NCBI GenBank assembly: GCA_013115145.1
Contig: JAAPAO010000107.1
Location: 8,148-72,147 of the forward strand
From: Perkinsus chesapeaki
Lineage: Eukaryota; Perkinsozoa; Perkinsida; Perkinsidae
DNA: 64,000 nt
Direction of reading: 5' to 3'
In this document: positions 11,700-21,900 of the stretch, piece after piece
How positions within the stretch are numbered: the stretch's first letter is position 1
Layout: each line of letters starts with the position of its first letter
Position numbers and translations under genes: made by a program
The notes under the pieces: generated by a model
Told to the model about the DNA's origin: nothing
The model's input: only the letters and a program-made list of their open reading frames with translations
The model's database searches: none

Positions 11700-12480
11700 A
11701 CAAATCGCCTGCCAAACGACCTCAACAACAACCGAATGCATCTCGTTGCGAAACAGAGCCCAATTCCCCATCTGCCTTTCCCTTCCATGTCCACTCAAGA
11801 GAATCGGCACATGCAGTCTCCCGGAGTTCACGGAATATTTTTCCCGAACGCAGTGACCAACTTCCATGTCCATGAAGGCCCGCAACACGTTTTAACGATG
11901 TGAAGCACTCAGAAATGTTTTCCCTTGCCCTTATTGAGACCAGGATTACACTGCGCACGCTCAAGCGAATATGCTGCGAAATTCCGGTCATTCCCTGTCC
12001 TCCCAAGAAGCATAAATATATGAGTAAAATGCATCAGGAAATTCAAGTTCACCGACGAAGCTAGACTAAAGAGCAGCATAAATCCATCCGCCCCCCGGGG
12101 CAACAACAACATTACGACGTCTTGGAAAGTAACTTTGAGGAATTCACTAACGTAGACACAAATAGTAACGACGATGGCTTCCTTGTTGCCGGGGAACCAA
12201 GTTTCATCGGTCCCTCGGGCCATCATCAGCAACAGCAAAGGTACTGCCTTCGCTAAGGTATAGCGAACAGAGTGGTACGACCGAGAGCTGTTCGAGCTGT
12301 GGTGCGACCTTCTACACTAAAGAGACGGGAATGTAGAACAGGTGGCCACGATATAATCGACTGGAAGAGTACAGGACAGTATATATAGGCAAGATGGCCT
12401 GTGATGGAAATACAGAAGTATAGAATAATAACAGATAAGACCAACTTGGTAGCAGCATCTTTGCTCACTAATAAGGGAAA
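11700..12480. other. Intergenic region between RING paralogues 1 and 2
   Basis: No coding frame I trust. Overlapping minus-strand frames at 11909-12238 and 12253-12468 have some hydrophobic segments but no domain, and cross-frame overlap argues against them. Promoter and leader of paralogue 1 are expected here. Confidence 0.4.
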
Positions 12481-12621
12481 GACACTCCTTTAATATGGCC
12501 TTCGGTATGGCAGCGCCAATTCCAGCAGCAAACCCCCGATCTTCAGGGAATCGCCACGACGGGCTGCTGCATCAATACCTCAGGCCAACAACTAGAAATT
12601 GCTGAGGGCCAACTACATTGT

Positions 12622-13425
12622 CTAGAGAGCGACAACAGGCTCCCGACGAGGAGGGGCTTCGCCCACTCTCTCACCAGAAAGATAGAATGCAGGAGGAACT
12701 CTGGCGAGCGGCGGACTGCTGTACACTTCAGCGGGTATATCATCGACATTGGTAGTGGTGGATTGTGGTGCTGGTGGTGTTGTTGTTGTGGATATACCTT
12801 CCTCAATATCATGTTCTTCTTTAACATCAGTCATTTGTGAACGACATAATGGACATCTTAAAGATGATAATACATCATCTCTCGATAATATTGGTAATCC
12901 TAAATAATTTGGTGCATACATTTTATCATAAGCAGTATCAATAACAGAATCAATACATTTCTCATGGAATATATGACCACATCGAAGTGTAATAAGTGAT
13001 TCACCCATATCCTCTTCATCTAGACATATCGGACACAAATCCTCAGGAGCTGTAGAGGTATCCAAGGTAACCCTAGAGGCGCTCTTAGCTGCCGCCAAGA
13101 ACGCCTTCTTGTCCTCTTCAGTGGGAGTCTGACAGGCATCAGTCCTCGGTTCAATCCTGGGACCCACTCGGAGCTTCCTCATTCCCTCACGGAGCCCATA
13201 CTTCCTCGTCATCTTCACCAGCAGAACTGCCAACGGCATTAGGATCCACAACAGGGCCACCGCGAAGGCAATAATGAGACCGGGGAAGGTTTGGTGCATT
13301 GCAGCGAGGACAATGAAGGCCATAGTGATGACGAACACACCGGCAAGCCAGACCCAACGGAAATGCCTAGGCAGCGATACTTCCATTATTGTATCGTCTT
13401 CAGCTGGTTGACGGTTTTCGGACAT
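12622..13425 (-). CDS. Membrane RING-H2 E3 ubiquitin ligase, paralogue 2
   Basis: Single-exon, 267 codons, with the same layout as paralogue 1: two membrane helices at about 25-75 (WLAGVFVITMAFIVLAAMH and LIIAFAVALLWILMPLAVLL), an acidic linker ending EDLCPICLDEEDMG, a RING-H2 with all eight ligands and a 33-residue insertion, and a Thr/Pro tail. The N-terminal half is only moderately similar to paralogue 1 and GC-rich, whereas the RING segment is almost the same DNA. The C-terminus (ERVGEAPPRREPVVAL) is unrelated to that of paralogue 1. Confidence 0.85.
   Translation of the reverse strand: MSENRQPAEDDTIMEVSLPRHFRWVWLAGVFVITMAFIVLAAMHQTFPGLIIAFAVALLWILMPLAVLLVKMTRKYGLREGMRKLRVGPRIEPRTDACQTPTEEDKKAFLAAAKSASRVTLDTSTAPEDLCPICLDEEDMGESLITLRCGHIFHEKCIDSVIDTAYDKMYAPNYLGLPILSRDDVLSSLRCPLCRSQMTDVKEEHDIEEGISTTTTPPAPQSTTTNVDDIPAEVYSSPPLARVPPAFYLSGERVGEAPPRREPVVAL
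12742..13046. repeat. RING-domain sequence patch, copy 2
   Basis: Partner of the patch at 10983-11285. The boundaries coincide with the end of the acidic linker and the start of the Thr-rich tail, so the shared tract covers exactly the RING domain. Confidence 0.85.
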
Positions 13426-13950
13426 GAGAGATTTAACCTATTGAGAACAGAACACAACTGCTGAGGAAAGCCAGTGACGAGAATTCCGCTAAAAGCCACC
13501 TTGCGGCTTCAATGCATTACTGTAAACGAAGAACTCAAGACTAAATGGATGGGGGAGAGACCGAATGAAAATCACATCCCAGAAGCATCATAAGTGAACG
13601 CTAGGATGTGAATGCTGCTATGGCGAGCTCCGTCAAGACCAAGCTTCATCGGTCCAGACAGGAGGAGAGGGCCAAATGCAGTACAGAAGTTAGGTAACCC
13701 CGTTTTTGGTTATGTTCTATTTTCAGAAGCTCACAGGGCGGGAACTATCATCACCCTGTGGTGAATGACTAGTATCGAAAGTGTATCAGTAGACGAGGAT
13801 GACGACAAGGGGAATACGGGTACAATAGTTCACAACTGTATATAAAAGGTCGGAACTATCATCACCTTCTATACCCAAATAGATGGGGAAATACAACTAG
13901 GGAAGAGAAAACAGGTAGAATTAGAGACCAGAGATTTACCTACTCAAAGT

Positions 13951-14661
13951 CTAACAAACGCTCGTCGCCGGCGCCGATTCTTCGCACTGGACCACCGGCT
14001 GCCGACACAAGGGACACTTGATAGAGCCCAATAGCTTGTCAACGCACTCGGAAGATTCTTGGCTGCGAGCCTGTTCATAGGCCCGACCAACCAAGCAGTC
14101 CATGCATCTTTCATGGAACACATGACCGCACTGCAAAGTGCATAGAGAATCGCCGAGGTCGTGCTCGTCTAGACATATCGGGCAGAGGTCGTCGTAGCTG
14201 CCTTGGATACTGTCAGCTGTGGAGACGCTCATTGAGGACTCGTTCTTGACCATGCTAACGAAGGAACTAATCTCTTCAGGAGTAGCTGGCGTGAGATCCT
14301 TAGGACCTTCGCCAAGCTCGAGGTCGAGGGTGTTATCCTCTTCACGAAGACTTTGTCGGTAGAATAGGATTCCGACAGGCACGATGATCCAAAGCACAGT
14401 GATGGCAATGCAAACCTGCAGTGTCCATCTAGGAAGGCTTATAGCGGCCACCAGAGCACAGGCGAGGCCGCATAGGACCAGACCACCGAGCCAGATACCA
14501 CGGTCTTTCCTGCTGAGGACCATAATGTTGGATTCGGAGAGTGACATCGCTAACGGTAATGCCAAGGCAAACGGAACGCTAACAAACAGATGAAGGATAT
14601 CTTTACAGGAAGAAATGAGCTCAGATTTTAAAAGGTGACTTGAGGATTTCAGATCGTCCAT
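13951..14661 (-). CDS. Membrane RING-H2 E3 ubiquitin ligase, paralogue 3
   Basis: Single-exon, up to 236 codons. A more likely start is the internal Met before SLSESNIMVLSRKDRG, because the preceding residues have no counterpart in the other two paralogues; the upstream hydrophobic stretch could otherwise add a third membrane helix. Two helices follow (IWLGGLVLCGLACALVAAIS and VCIAITVLWIIVPVGILFY), then RING-H2: CPIC, CGHVFHERC, CPLC with a 29-residue insertion. Protein order is the same as in paralogues 1 and 2, but the RING DNA is GC-richer and clearly diverged, so it escaped the homogenisation seen between those two. Confidence 0.85.
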   Translation of the reverse strand: MDDLKSSSHLLKSELISSCKDILHLFVSVPFALALPLAMSLSESNIMVLSRKDRGIWLGGLVLCGLACALVAAISLPRWTLQVCIAITVLWIIVPVGILFYRQSLREEDNTLDLELGEGPKDLTPATPEEISSFVSMVKNESSMSVSTADSIQGSYDDLCPICLDEHDLGDSLCTLQCGHVFHERCMDCLVGRAYEQARSQESSECVDKLLGSIKCPLCRQPVVQCEESAPATSVC

Positions 14662-15305
14662 ATATTAGTCGCTATAATGGTTGCGTTCGATGACGACGAC
14701 AACGAGCAGCTCGACGACGCAATGAAAACATTTAATGCAGTTGCAAGAAATTTTCTTTTGGCGCATAAAGGAAAAGCAGCATTTTTGATCGGTTTTAAAT
14801 ACTGGAAGTGGAGTTATTGAACGTTATGGAGAGATATTGCTGACGTTCACTCCAAATTCGTTCCGAAATGGGACCTATTCCGTTAGGATATCCGTGAGCC
14901 GTTTTTTCAAATTTTCAAGACCCGTGGAGCAGTTGTAATTGTAACAACCGTAGTGGGGAATCTAAGTCTCACCTGGAGAGGGTTTACGGAGTCTGCTGAA
15001 TAAATGCTCCCTCGATTAAACATTTGGAGCCATGTGAAGGGTCCTTCACAGTAAGACATCAATTTGGGGCCCTCCGACCGGCTTGAAGACCCGTACTAAA
15101 CAGCTTTTCCTCGACCTGTCGTATTTGCTCTATATAAGCCGAAAGCGGTGAATGCTCTGCGGGCTTGAATTTAACGGTGAATATCTTAAGAAATCTCATA
15201 AATGCTCACGAGACCCACCTCGCTTTGTGGTGCTTACCATATCCGGGCTACTTATTTCGTATCCAATCATACCGTTTGACAGCAGGAGCTCTCCTATTTT
15301 AATTA
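14662..15305. other. Divergent intergenic region
   Basis: It lies between the minus-strand RING paralogue 3 and the plus-strand phosphodiesterase, so promoters for both are expected here. I see no defined element and no coding frame. Confidence 0.5.
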
Positions 15306-16910
15306 ATGTCGGAAAAAATAGAAGATGACTTATTCTCTGACCGCGCTCTCAGAGTCCTGCCATCGCCCCTACAGGAGGAAGAAAGCCGCCAGGTCACTCG
15401 GATACAGGACTACTTTAATCGATACGATTTGGAGAATCTTTTAACCGAACTTATGGTGGAGCTCGGCAGCCGTATGCCTGATGATCCGACTTTGTTTATG
15501 TGTACGTATATCCAAGAATGGTTCAAATGCGTTGGAGAGACTTCGCTTAAACGCAAGGCGGCTCGTCGAGCTTCAACGGGGAGCTTTCCGGAGAGCAGCT
15601 CTGCTGGCGGCACACCAGGGCGGAGCTTGCATGAGCACAAGGCGTCCAGTCCCTGTTTAAGTTCGCTAGCTCATGATTTCTCTAATGCGGCGCTGAAGAA
15701 TATGGTGATGGCTCGAGTGACCTTGGAGCTTCAGGCCGAGCCGAATTCTATCAACAGTTTTGTGAAGGAATGGATGGAAGATCCCGCCGGCAAAGTGTCC
15801 AGACGGCCGAGCTTGGCTCCTAGCAGTGTTGGAAGGAGGCGGCTCAGCACTGATAATAGCATTCGCAGTATAAATGATATGTTCGCCAGCAATTGCCCTA
15901 TGGACACCGAGGAGTTCCCGTACCCGCAAGAAGTCTGCTGTCAAACACTGGAGGAGCTCACGTCGTGGGATCTCGATTGTCTGGCTCTGACGGAGAAGGA
16001 GCTCGCTCGGAATGCGTTCAATCTTTTCCACTGTTGGGGATGCTTTAATGAGAGTTTGGCGGGCGAGAATGTGATCCAGTTCGCGAAAGTGCAAAGTTTC
16101 CTCCTCTCTGTGGTGGCCAATTACAACGTCAACAATCCCTATCACAATTTTAAACATGCCTACTCGGTCCTGGCCGCAGTGGCACGAATTCTGAGGGTGT
16201 CCGGTGCAGATGTCTTCTGTTCGCCGATAGACGAGGTCGCCTTGCTGATCGGGGCGCTCACTCATGACGTCGGGCATCAGGGCTTCAACAACGACTACTA
16301 CATAAAGAGCCGACATGCATTGGCGATTCGGTATAACGATATTGCCGTACTGGAAAATATGCATGCGGCGAAGACCTTCGAGCTGCTGCTGGATGAGGCT
16401 AACAACTTTGTGTCGGACTGGTCAGACGAGCAGTTCGCGGAGTTCCGCAAGACCACTATTAATGCCATCTTAGCGACCGATATGAAGGTTCATTTCGACC
16501 TTACTACGAAGCTACAGGAGCTGGGGACATCTCTTGGCGAGGTCGATTACGAGAGCCAAGAAAACCGGGTTTTGGTGCACAAATGCGTTGTCCATGCCGC
16601 CGATATCAGCAACCCTGTGCTGCCGACGAAGCAGTATAGGGACTGGTCGTACAGGGTTATGCTGGAGTTCTATAGGCAGGCCGAGACAGAGAAGAGTCAA
16701 GGCCTTCCTTTCGCACCGTTCATGCAGCACCATCCCGATAATGAGCTGGAGTTCGCCAAGTTGCAACTTGGATTTATTAGCTTTGTGGCAGCTCCGTTGT
16801 GGAATGCCATGGCTAATATATGGGATGATTTAAAGGGCAGAAGAGAGCAAATGGACGAGAATGAAAGATACTTTAAAAAGCTGAAGGAGGATGCTGAAGG
16901 AAGATGCTGA
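15306..16910 (+). CDS. 3',5'-cyclic nucleotide phosphodiesterase with RIIa/Dpy-30-like N-terminus
   Basis: Single-exon, 534 codons. Class I PDEs hydrolyse cAMP and/or cGMP in a bimetal site. The catalytic domain occupies about 215-525 and shows HNFKHAYSV (proton-donor His), the signature HDVGHQGFNN, the metal Asp in ATDMKVHF, HAADISNP, and the purine-binding glutamine in QLGFISF. Residues about 30-75 (IQDYFNRYDLENLLTELMVE, then PDDPTLFMCTYIQEW) resemble the helical RIIa/Dpy-30 dimerisation-docking fold that binds A-kinase anchoring helices. A second weaker helical stretch (NMVMARVTLELQAEP onward) follows at about 130-160, then a Ser/Arg-rich linker. No transmembrane segment is present. The start is the first ATG after an AT-rich leader. 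Substrate specificity cannot be read from this. Confidence 0.93.
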   Translation: MSEKIEDDLFSDRALRVLPSPLQEEESRQVTRIQDYFNRYDLENLLTELMVELGSRMPDDPTLFMCTYIQEWFKCVGETSLKRKAARRASTGSFPESSSAGGTPGRSLHEHKASSPCLSSLAHDFSNAALKNMVMARVTLELQAEPNSINSFVKEWMEDPAGKVSRRPSLAPSSVGRRRLSTDNSIRSINDMFASNCPMDTEEFPYPQEVCCQTLEELTSWDLDCLALTEKELARNAFNLFHCWGCFNESLAGENVIQFAKVQSFLLSVVANYNVNNPYHNFKHAYSVLAAVARILRVSGADVFCSPIDEVALLIGALTHDVGHQGFNNDYYIKSRHALAIRYNDIAVLENMHAAKTFELLLDEANNFVSDWSDEQFAEFRKTTINAILATDMKVHFDLTTKLQELGTSLGEVDYESQENRVLVHKCVVHAADISNPVLPTKQYRDWSYRVMLEFYRQAETEKSQGLPFAPFMQHHPDNELEFAKLQLGFISFVAAPLWNAMANIWDDLKGRREQMDENERYFKKLKEDAEGRC

Positions 16911-17190
16911 ATCTTGATACCCACATCCACAGCAGCAGCTGTAGCCACACTGTCTAAAGTGATAAGTTTGCCTCACTATATAACAGCGCCGCCGCCTCAA
17001 GCGTCATTTCTGCTCCTTGTTGTACATATATTATTTCCCTAGTGTTAGTAACGTCACACTGCCTGATGACGGCGACGTCAATAGCAATCTGCTGTTAACA
17101 GATTTGACTTGAGTTCCCGATGGGAAAAGATTCTTTGGAGGTTGATTGGTGACCCGTGGAGATTTGGAGTGATCGGTTTCATTCATTTTA

Positions 17191-18297
17191 ATGATTCACT
17201 CCAGCCGCTTCCAATCATCTTTGGATCTTCCGCGGCTTCAGCCCAAGGGTTGGGAGAGCAAGATGGCCCTATTGCAGAGGCAATTGGATTCATTGGAGAG
17301 GGGCATGCAGTACCTTACGGACAGGCGGAGATTTACTCAGGAAATGTACTCTAGCGGGTGGAGGCCAGCGTCGATCAATCGAGAGGTCCCGAGTTCGATT
17401 CTCGCGCAGAGCGCCTATACCAGCGACTCCGTGAGCAGCTGGTCAAGTGGGGCATCTTGCGTGAGCGGTGTGACAACTGGGGTGACACGAGAGGATCGAA
17501 CGGCCGAATATAAAATAGCTAATGTGATGGAAAGACCTCTGCCGAAAGCCATGGGTGAAAAAGCGGTACAAGCCGTTGTGGTAAATGAGGGTAGAAAGGC
17601 AGGACACGCGCCGCAGGGAAAGGAGGAGAATGAATGGCAAACAGCAGCACGGGAGTATCGGGAGAATAGGGCTTCCAGTAACGGGGAGGTTACGTTTAGA
17701 CCGATTAATAACGGTGATCACAAAGGAGAGCAGAAAGCTGTGATTGAAGAAGAACATAGGTCTTTTGCGGACATTTTAAGAGAGAAAATTGGAGGCTCCG
17801 ATGAGCCTTTGGCGAATTTCGGGAAAGATGCAACACTTGTAGGCGGAGCGAAGCAGGAATTGAAGCCTATCAAAGCGGTGAGGGTGATGGTAGAGGGTGG
17901 AAGATTCGAGTGTACAGTTGTTGGAGATAGAGGAGAGAAGGAGAATTATGAACTTATGGTAGGAATGGGAACGTCGATGTCCACGAGAATATCGTCCTCT
18001 AGCCTATACGGACATATCCCAAATAGCCTTCTAATGCCCAGTATAGGGCAGTATCTATTCCGGTTCTGCAAGGGTCTATTCCAACTGTTCGGTATCCTGG
18101 CTGGGATCGGAAAGTGTCATGATACTGAAATGTATTCCCACAAGTTATTAAAAGTTAAATTCTGAGTCTCCATGAAATTCTGTCGTGAAGTTATATTTTT
18201 CGGGTATTTCATTATTAAGTTGCGGCGCTGTTGTCAGGTTCGCTACGTAGATGGCTCCACTGAGTGGGTGAGCATGAAAGAACTGTGGTTCCCATGA
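17191..18297 (+). CDS. Hypothetical protein with C-terminal Tudor-like module, two exons
   Basis: Exon 1 runs 17191-17958 and exon 2 18238-18297, joined in phase 0 by a GT-AG intron of 279 nt (donor GTAGGA, acceptor TTGTCAG). The product is about 275 aa. The N-terminus is a short coiled coil (LLQRQLDSLERGMQYL); the middle is charged and low in complexity. Joining the exons makes a compact beta-rich C-terminus (VMVEGGRFECTVVGD, then VRYVDGSTEWVSMKEL) that reads like a Tudor/SH3-like 'Y-DG-x-W-V' module, a fold that often binds methylated Lys or Arg. Without splicing, the frame runs to 18165 with a tail that lacks this ending. Start choice is uncertain. Confidence 0.6.
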
Positions 18298-18299
18298 TG

Positions 18300-18920
18300 G
18301 AGTTGGCAAGATGTGTTGAGTTGGAGTTAGCAGGGCGCTTGGATTCTCAAGGGGGCATCAAACTGAGCTATTTTGAATCTTTTGGAAGTTATTTTGTATT
18401 TGAGGCAACCCCTCATAGCGAAAACGGATTGCGCAAGTTTCTTAATGAGCAAGCTGCAGGAGGCACAATCTGGGGATAGCGAGGTAGGAATCCTATGTGG
18501 TGCAAAAGATACGTTATAGCTCCTAGAAAGTTGGAATTTGGATCACTTCCAAAAACGTCTAGAATCTGTTGGAGTGTCAAAGATACATTATAGGTCAAGT
18601 TAGGTATGATCCACCTAAAATACGATTCACCGTCCCTTTGAAATCACTTGAGAGTATGCGGAACGTTATACAACTACACTTTAGCGTTGGTATACTGTAG
18701 ACTCTCAAGTTGAGAGCTCATGTGAGGTGAAGAGTCAGAAGTGATGTAGATAATAGAACCCGGGCGTGTACTTGTAGAAATATGAAAGAACGCGTCGATC
18801 CCCCTCGCTGGAGGATCCGGCTGTCCTGCCTCCTCGCTGCGGTATTATTCTGCCATTACCTTCTCTTTGTCTATTTAGATAACAGAGGCTCCTGCCCGTC
18901 TCCTGCAGCACCTGGTAGCG
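18300..18920. other. Intergenic region upstream of the kinase gene
   Basis: It holds short plus-strand frames (18264-18479; 18782-19003 with a hydrophobic signal-anchor-like segment) that I do not consider separate genes. The second overlaps the proposed first kinase exon in another frame. Confidence 0.35.
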
Positions 18921-21900
18921 ATGCCCGATACTTCGGATGCCAGCAATTCAAGGCCGACTGTTGCCGCAGCGGCTCTGACATCCTCGGAGAGCAACATGGC
19001 TGATGATGCTGAAAAGGAGGCGATAGTCTTGTATGATATGGCATCGAAGCAACTGGTCTCGAGGTAAAACAGTCGCAGTGTCGAAAAGAAACTGTTCGAG
19101 AGATACAACTTCTAATATTGAACGTCCCATGTATAGAAGGGGCTTTTTATGACTTAACGTTGAACCTTTTTAAGATGCTACTACAGCGGCTTTTGATCGG
19201 CAGTGAATGACTGCTTATATCAGGTCTCTGCCGAGTGGGTTCCCCTCCGCTGATGAAGGGGATGCAGAGGGCGCTAGAGAGCACAGCTTCTCCAATAGTG
19301 GAGGGGCCATGATGAGCAATATTGCTGGCCACTGTCCTTTATGCAACCAGCGTATTACCCACACTCAATCACAGTAGTATCTTTGGCAGTATCCTCGTGA
19401 GGTAGTAGGTGTCAGATATGTGGTCCAGAACTACTTTAAAATGCTGCAATTGCTTTATCGGGCAGTGAAGTCGTCGCGGCCAGCAGCGGACTATCCGTCA
19501 TCAGAGGAGGCAGACGACAGTTCAATGGGGGAGAGCTCGGAGGAAGTAGTAGGGCATCTCCCTAGTAAGAGAAATAGACGTCATAGGCATATGACCATGG
19601 TAATAAGGGTGGGTAAAGGAGGCGGGTGCCAGCTGATGATGACGGGAATGCTATTATTATTAGCATTGCTATATTATCTTCCCTCTGGTGCGCATCTTAA
19701 AATGCGAGGAAACTTGGTCCGTGACCGTCGAATATACATTTCTACGTATCGTGTTGATGGATTGTCGAAATGCACTCTGACGCCACTAGCACGCCAGTGC
19801 GGAAAAGCGCCTCTTTCTTCTATAAAACTACTTATTCGTTTTGGAGAATCGGCTACCATTTTCTCAATTTCAATATTGTTCAGGACCCCAAAGATTTCAT
19901 GGCCCAAGCACCCGAGGAAATACCCTTGCGAAGAGCTAGCGGCAGAGCATCATCCGGTAGAAGTCCTACTGGAGGGTCGTCATCCTCGTCTGGATCCAAC
20001 AACCCATTTGTGAGGGCTGAGTCTGAGCTGAAGGATATACCTGTGGGGATGCTTAATAATGGATATTATGAGAGATTCTTCAAGGTGGGGAGGTACCTTG
20101 TCTTAATAAAGAGTTCAATAGTTGTGCTGAAATATCATATTTTTATAACGGTTATTTACTACCGGTGCTCTCATACTTAAGGTTTATTGCTACACCATGC
20201 TTCAATATATTTATCATTGGTATACTATACTTAATATTTTATATCTATACCAGCACATATTGGGCATTATATTGAGTAGACCTCATTAGTCAGACCGTAG
20301 GAACTAATAGCGAATGAGGGTAGGTAGGTTTGTGCTGGTGAGAGATAATTTCACCACGTTTCTATATCGTACCTGCTATACTTGTGTCTCTATATGACTT
20401 TAATGTTTCTCAGGAATCCCCTCAACGACTCGGTGCTGGCTCCTTCGGAACTGTATATCATTGCGAGCACGTTATCGATGGGGTAATATTTTTCTACCCC
20501 TGTAGGAATCTAATTTCCTGTTATAGGTCATGCTCGGGGATTACGCTGTAAAGAAGGTGCCAGTGGGTGATAATAGAATATGGCTGAGGAAGGTGGTTAG
20601 AGAGGTGAGAAGGGGAAGGAGGGGTAAGTAGTGGAAAAGATGAATGTGGTCGCCATGGGAAGGAAATCTTCAAGGGACTTCGCCAAATTCCGTCCGAATT
20701 TACCACATTTTCAAAGGGTGTATTCTAGTGAGCAATTTACGGTTTTGGGCCTAGTGAAGTCCGCAGATATTCGATTACGAGATTGCTCACTTCCGTTGGG
20801 ACATGTCCGTGTAGTGGTTACTTGAATCAACCCGCTTGATATATTGCTATAATACCTAGCACTGTATTTGGTAACCATTATCGAGTCACATCTGACTTGT
20901 GTCTCTGATAGTTGTATGGTCTTTACCATGAGAATACTATTCTCCGTATCATTAGCCATTGACTTGCCAGCGCTCCCCCGGGAAGCAATTGAGGGGAATC
21001 TTTTTCCTAGGTAAAGACCTTGGAAAGGATCGCTGCCCATCCAAACATAGTATCATATAAGCATAGCTGGTAGGATGGCGGCGGTATTTTGGTTATCACC
21101 GCTTGCTGGTGTTCAGGTTGGAGCTACATAGATCTAATGAGTTCTGCCCCTATGTACCACATCTCTTCATTCTTATGTCATACTGCGATGGTGGATCTTT
21201 GGCTGATAAGATCTTTGGGTAAGAATGACTTGACTTGCTTTCTTTACGAGCTCGTCGTGTAACTGCATGCGGACATAGTTATACAGCCATCCTATCATAT
21301 CCAGTTCGATTGATAATACTGATAATAGCCGTTCCATTATGTGTCCTGCTGAGCTACGTAGGCATCAGTTAATTGTATGTAAATATATCCAACTGCATAC
21401 TACTACCGTCTGTATCATAAAGTGGGGCGAGGGGAAGCTGCTGGGTATTGAAGATCTGGTACTTTTTTCGATTCAGAGCACCCGCGGAGCCGCTCCCTAC
21501 AGTTGAAGCGGTGAGACTGAGGCGTCGAGGCTTGCTCAAGTTGGAAAGCGGACATGGAGGAGATTCTAACACCAATGGGAGCGGCAGCAGCCAGCAGCAG
21601 TACAACGATCCTCATAGACTGTCTGATGGGCAGATCTGGCAATGGTTCATTGATATTACTAGAGGTCTGCAGCATCTACATCATTTAGGTGGGAACAGAA
21701 GGGGGGGGAATTTTTGTGTAACACGGCAAAGTGAAGAAGTTGGATAGCATTGTTCATCCGTAGGCCGTAAACCGTAACTCGCTGGAACTCAGAACAGTCT
21801 CTAGTAAAACCGTCATAAGGAAAGATTAACGTCTTTAAGCCTATGATACGAGACCTTCGCGCGCTCCGAGCGACTTTCGGGCTTAGGGCCTGGGTCTAAA

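Noticed and set aside
15666-16364. Long minus-strand open frame (232 codons) opposite the phosphodiesterase
   Set aside because: Mirror of a highly biased coding strand; no motif, and the sense strand has unambiguous PDE motifs.
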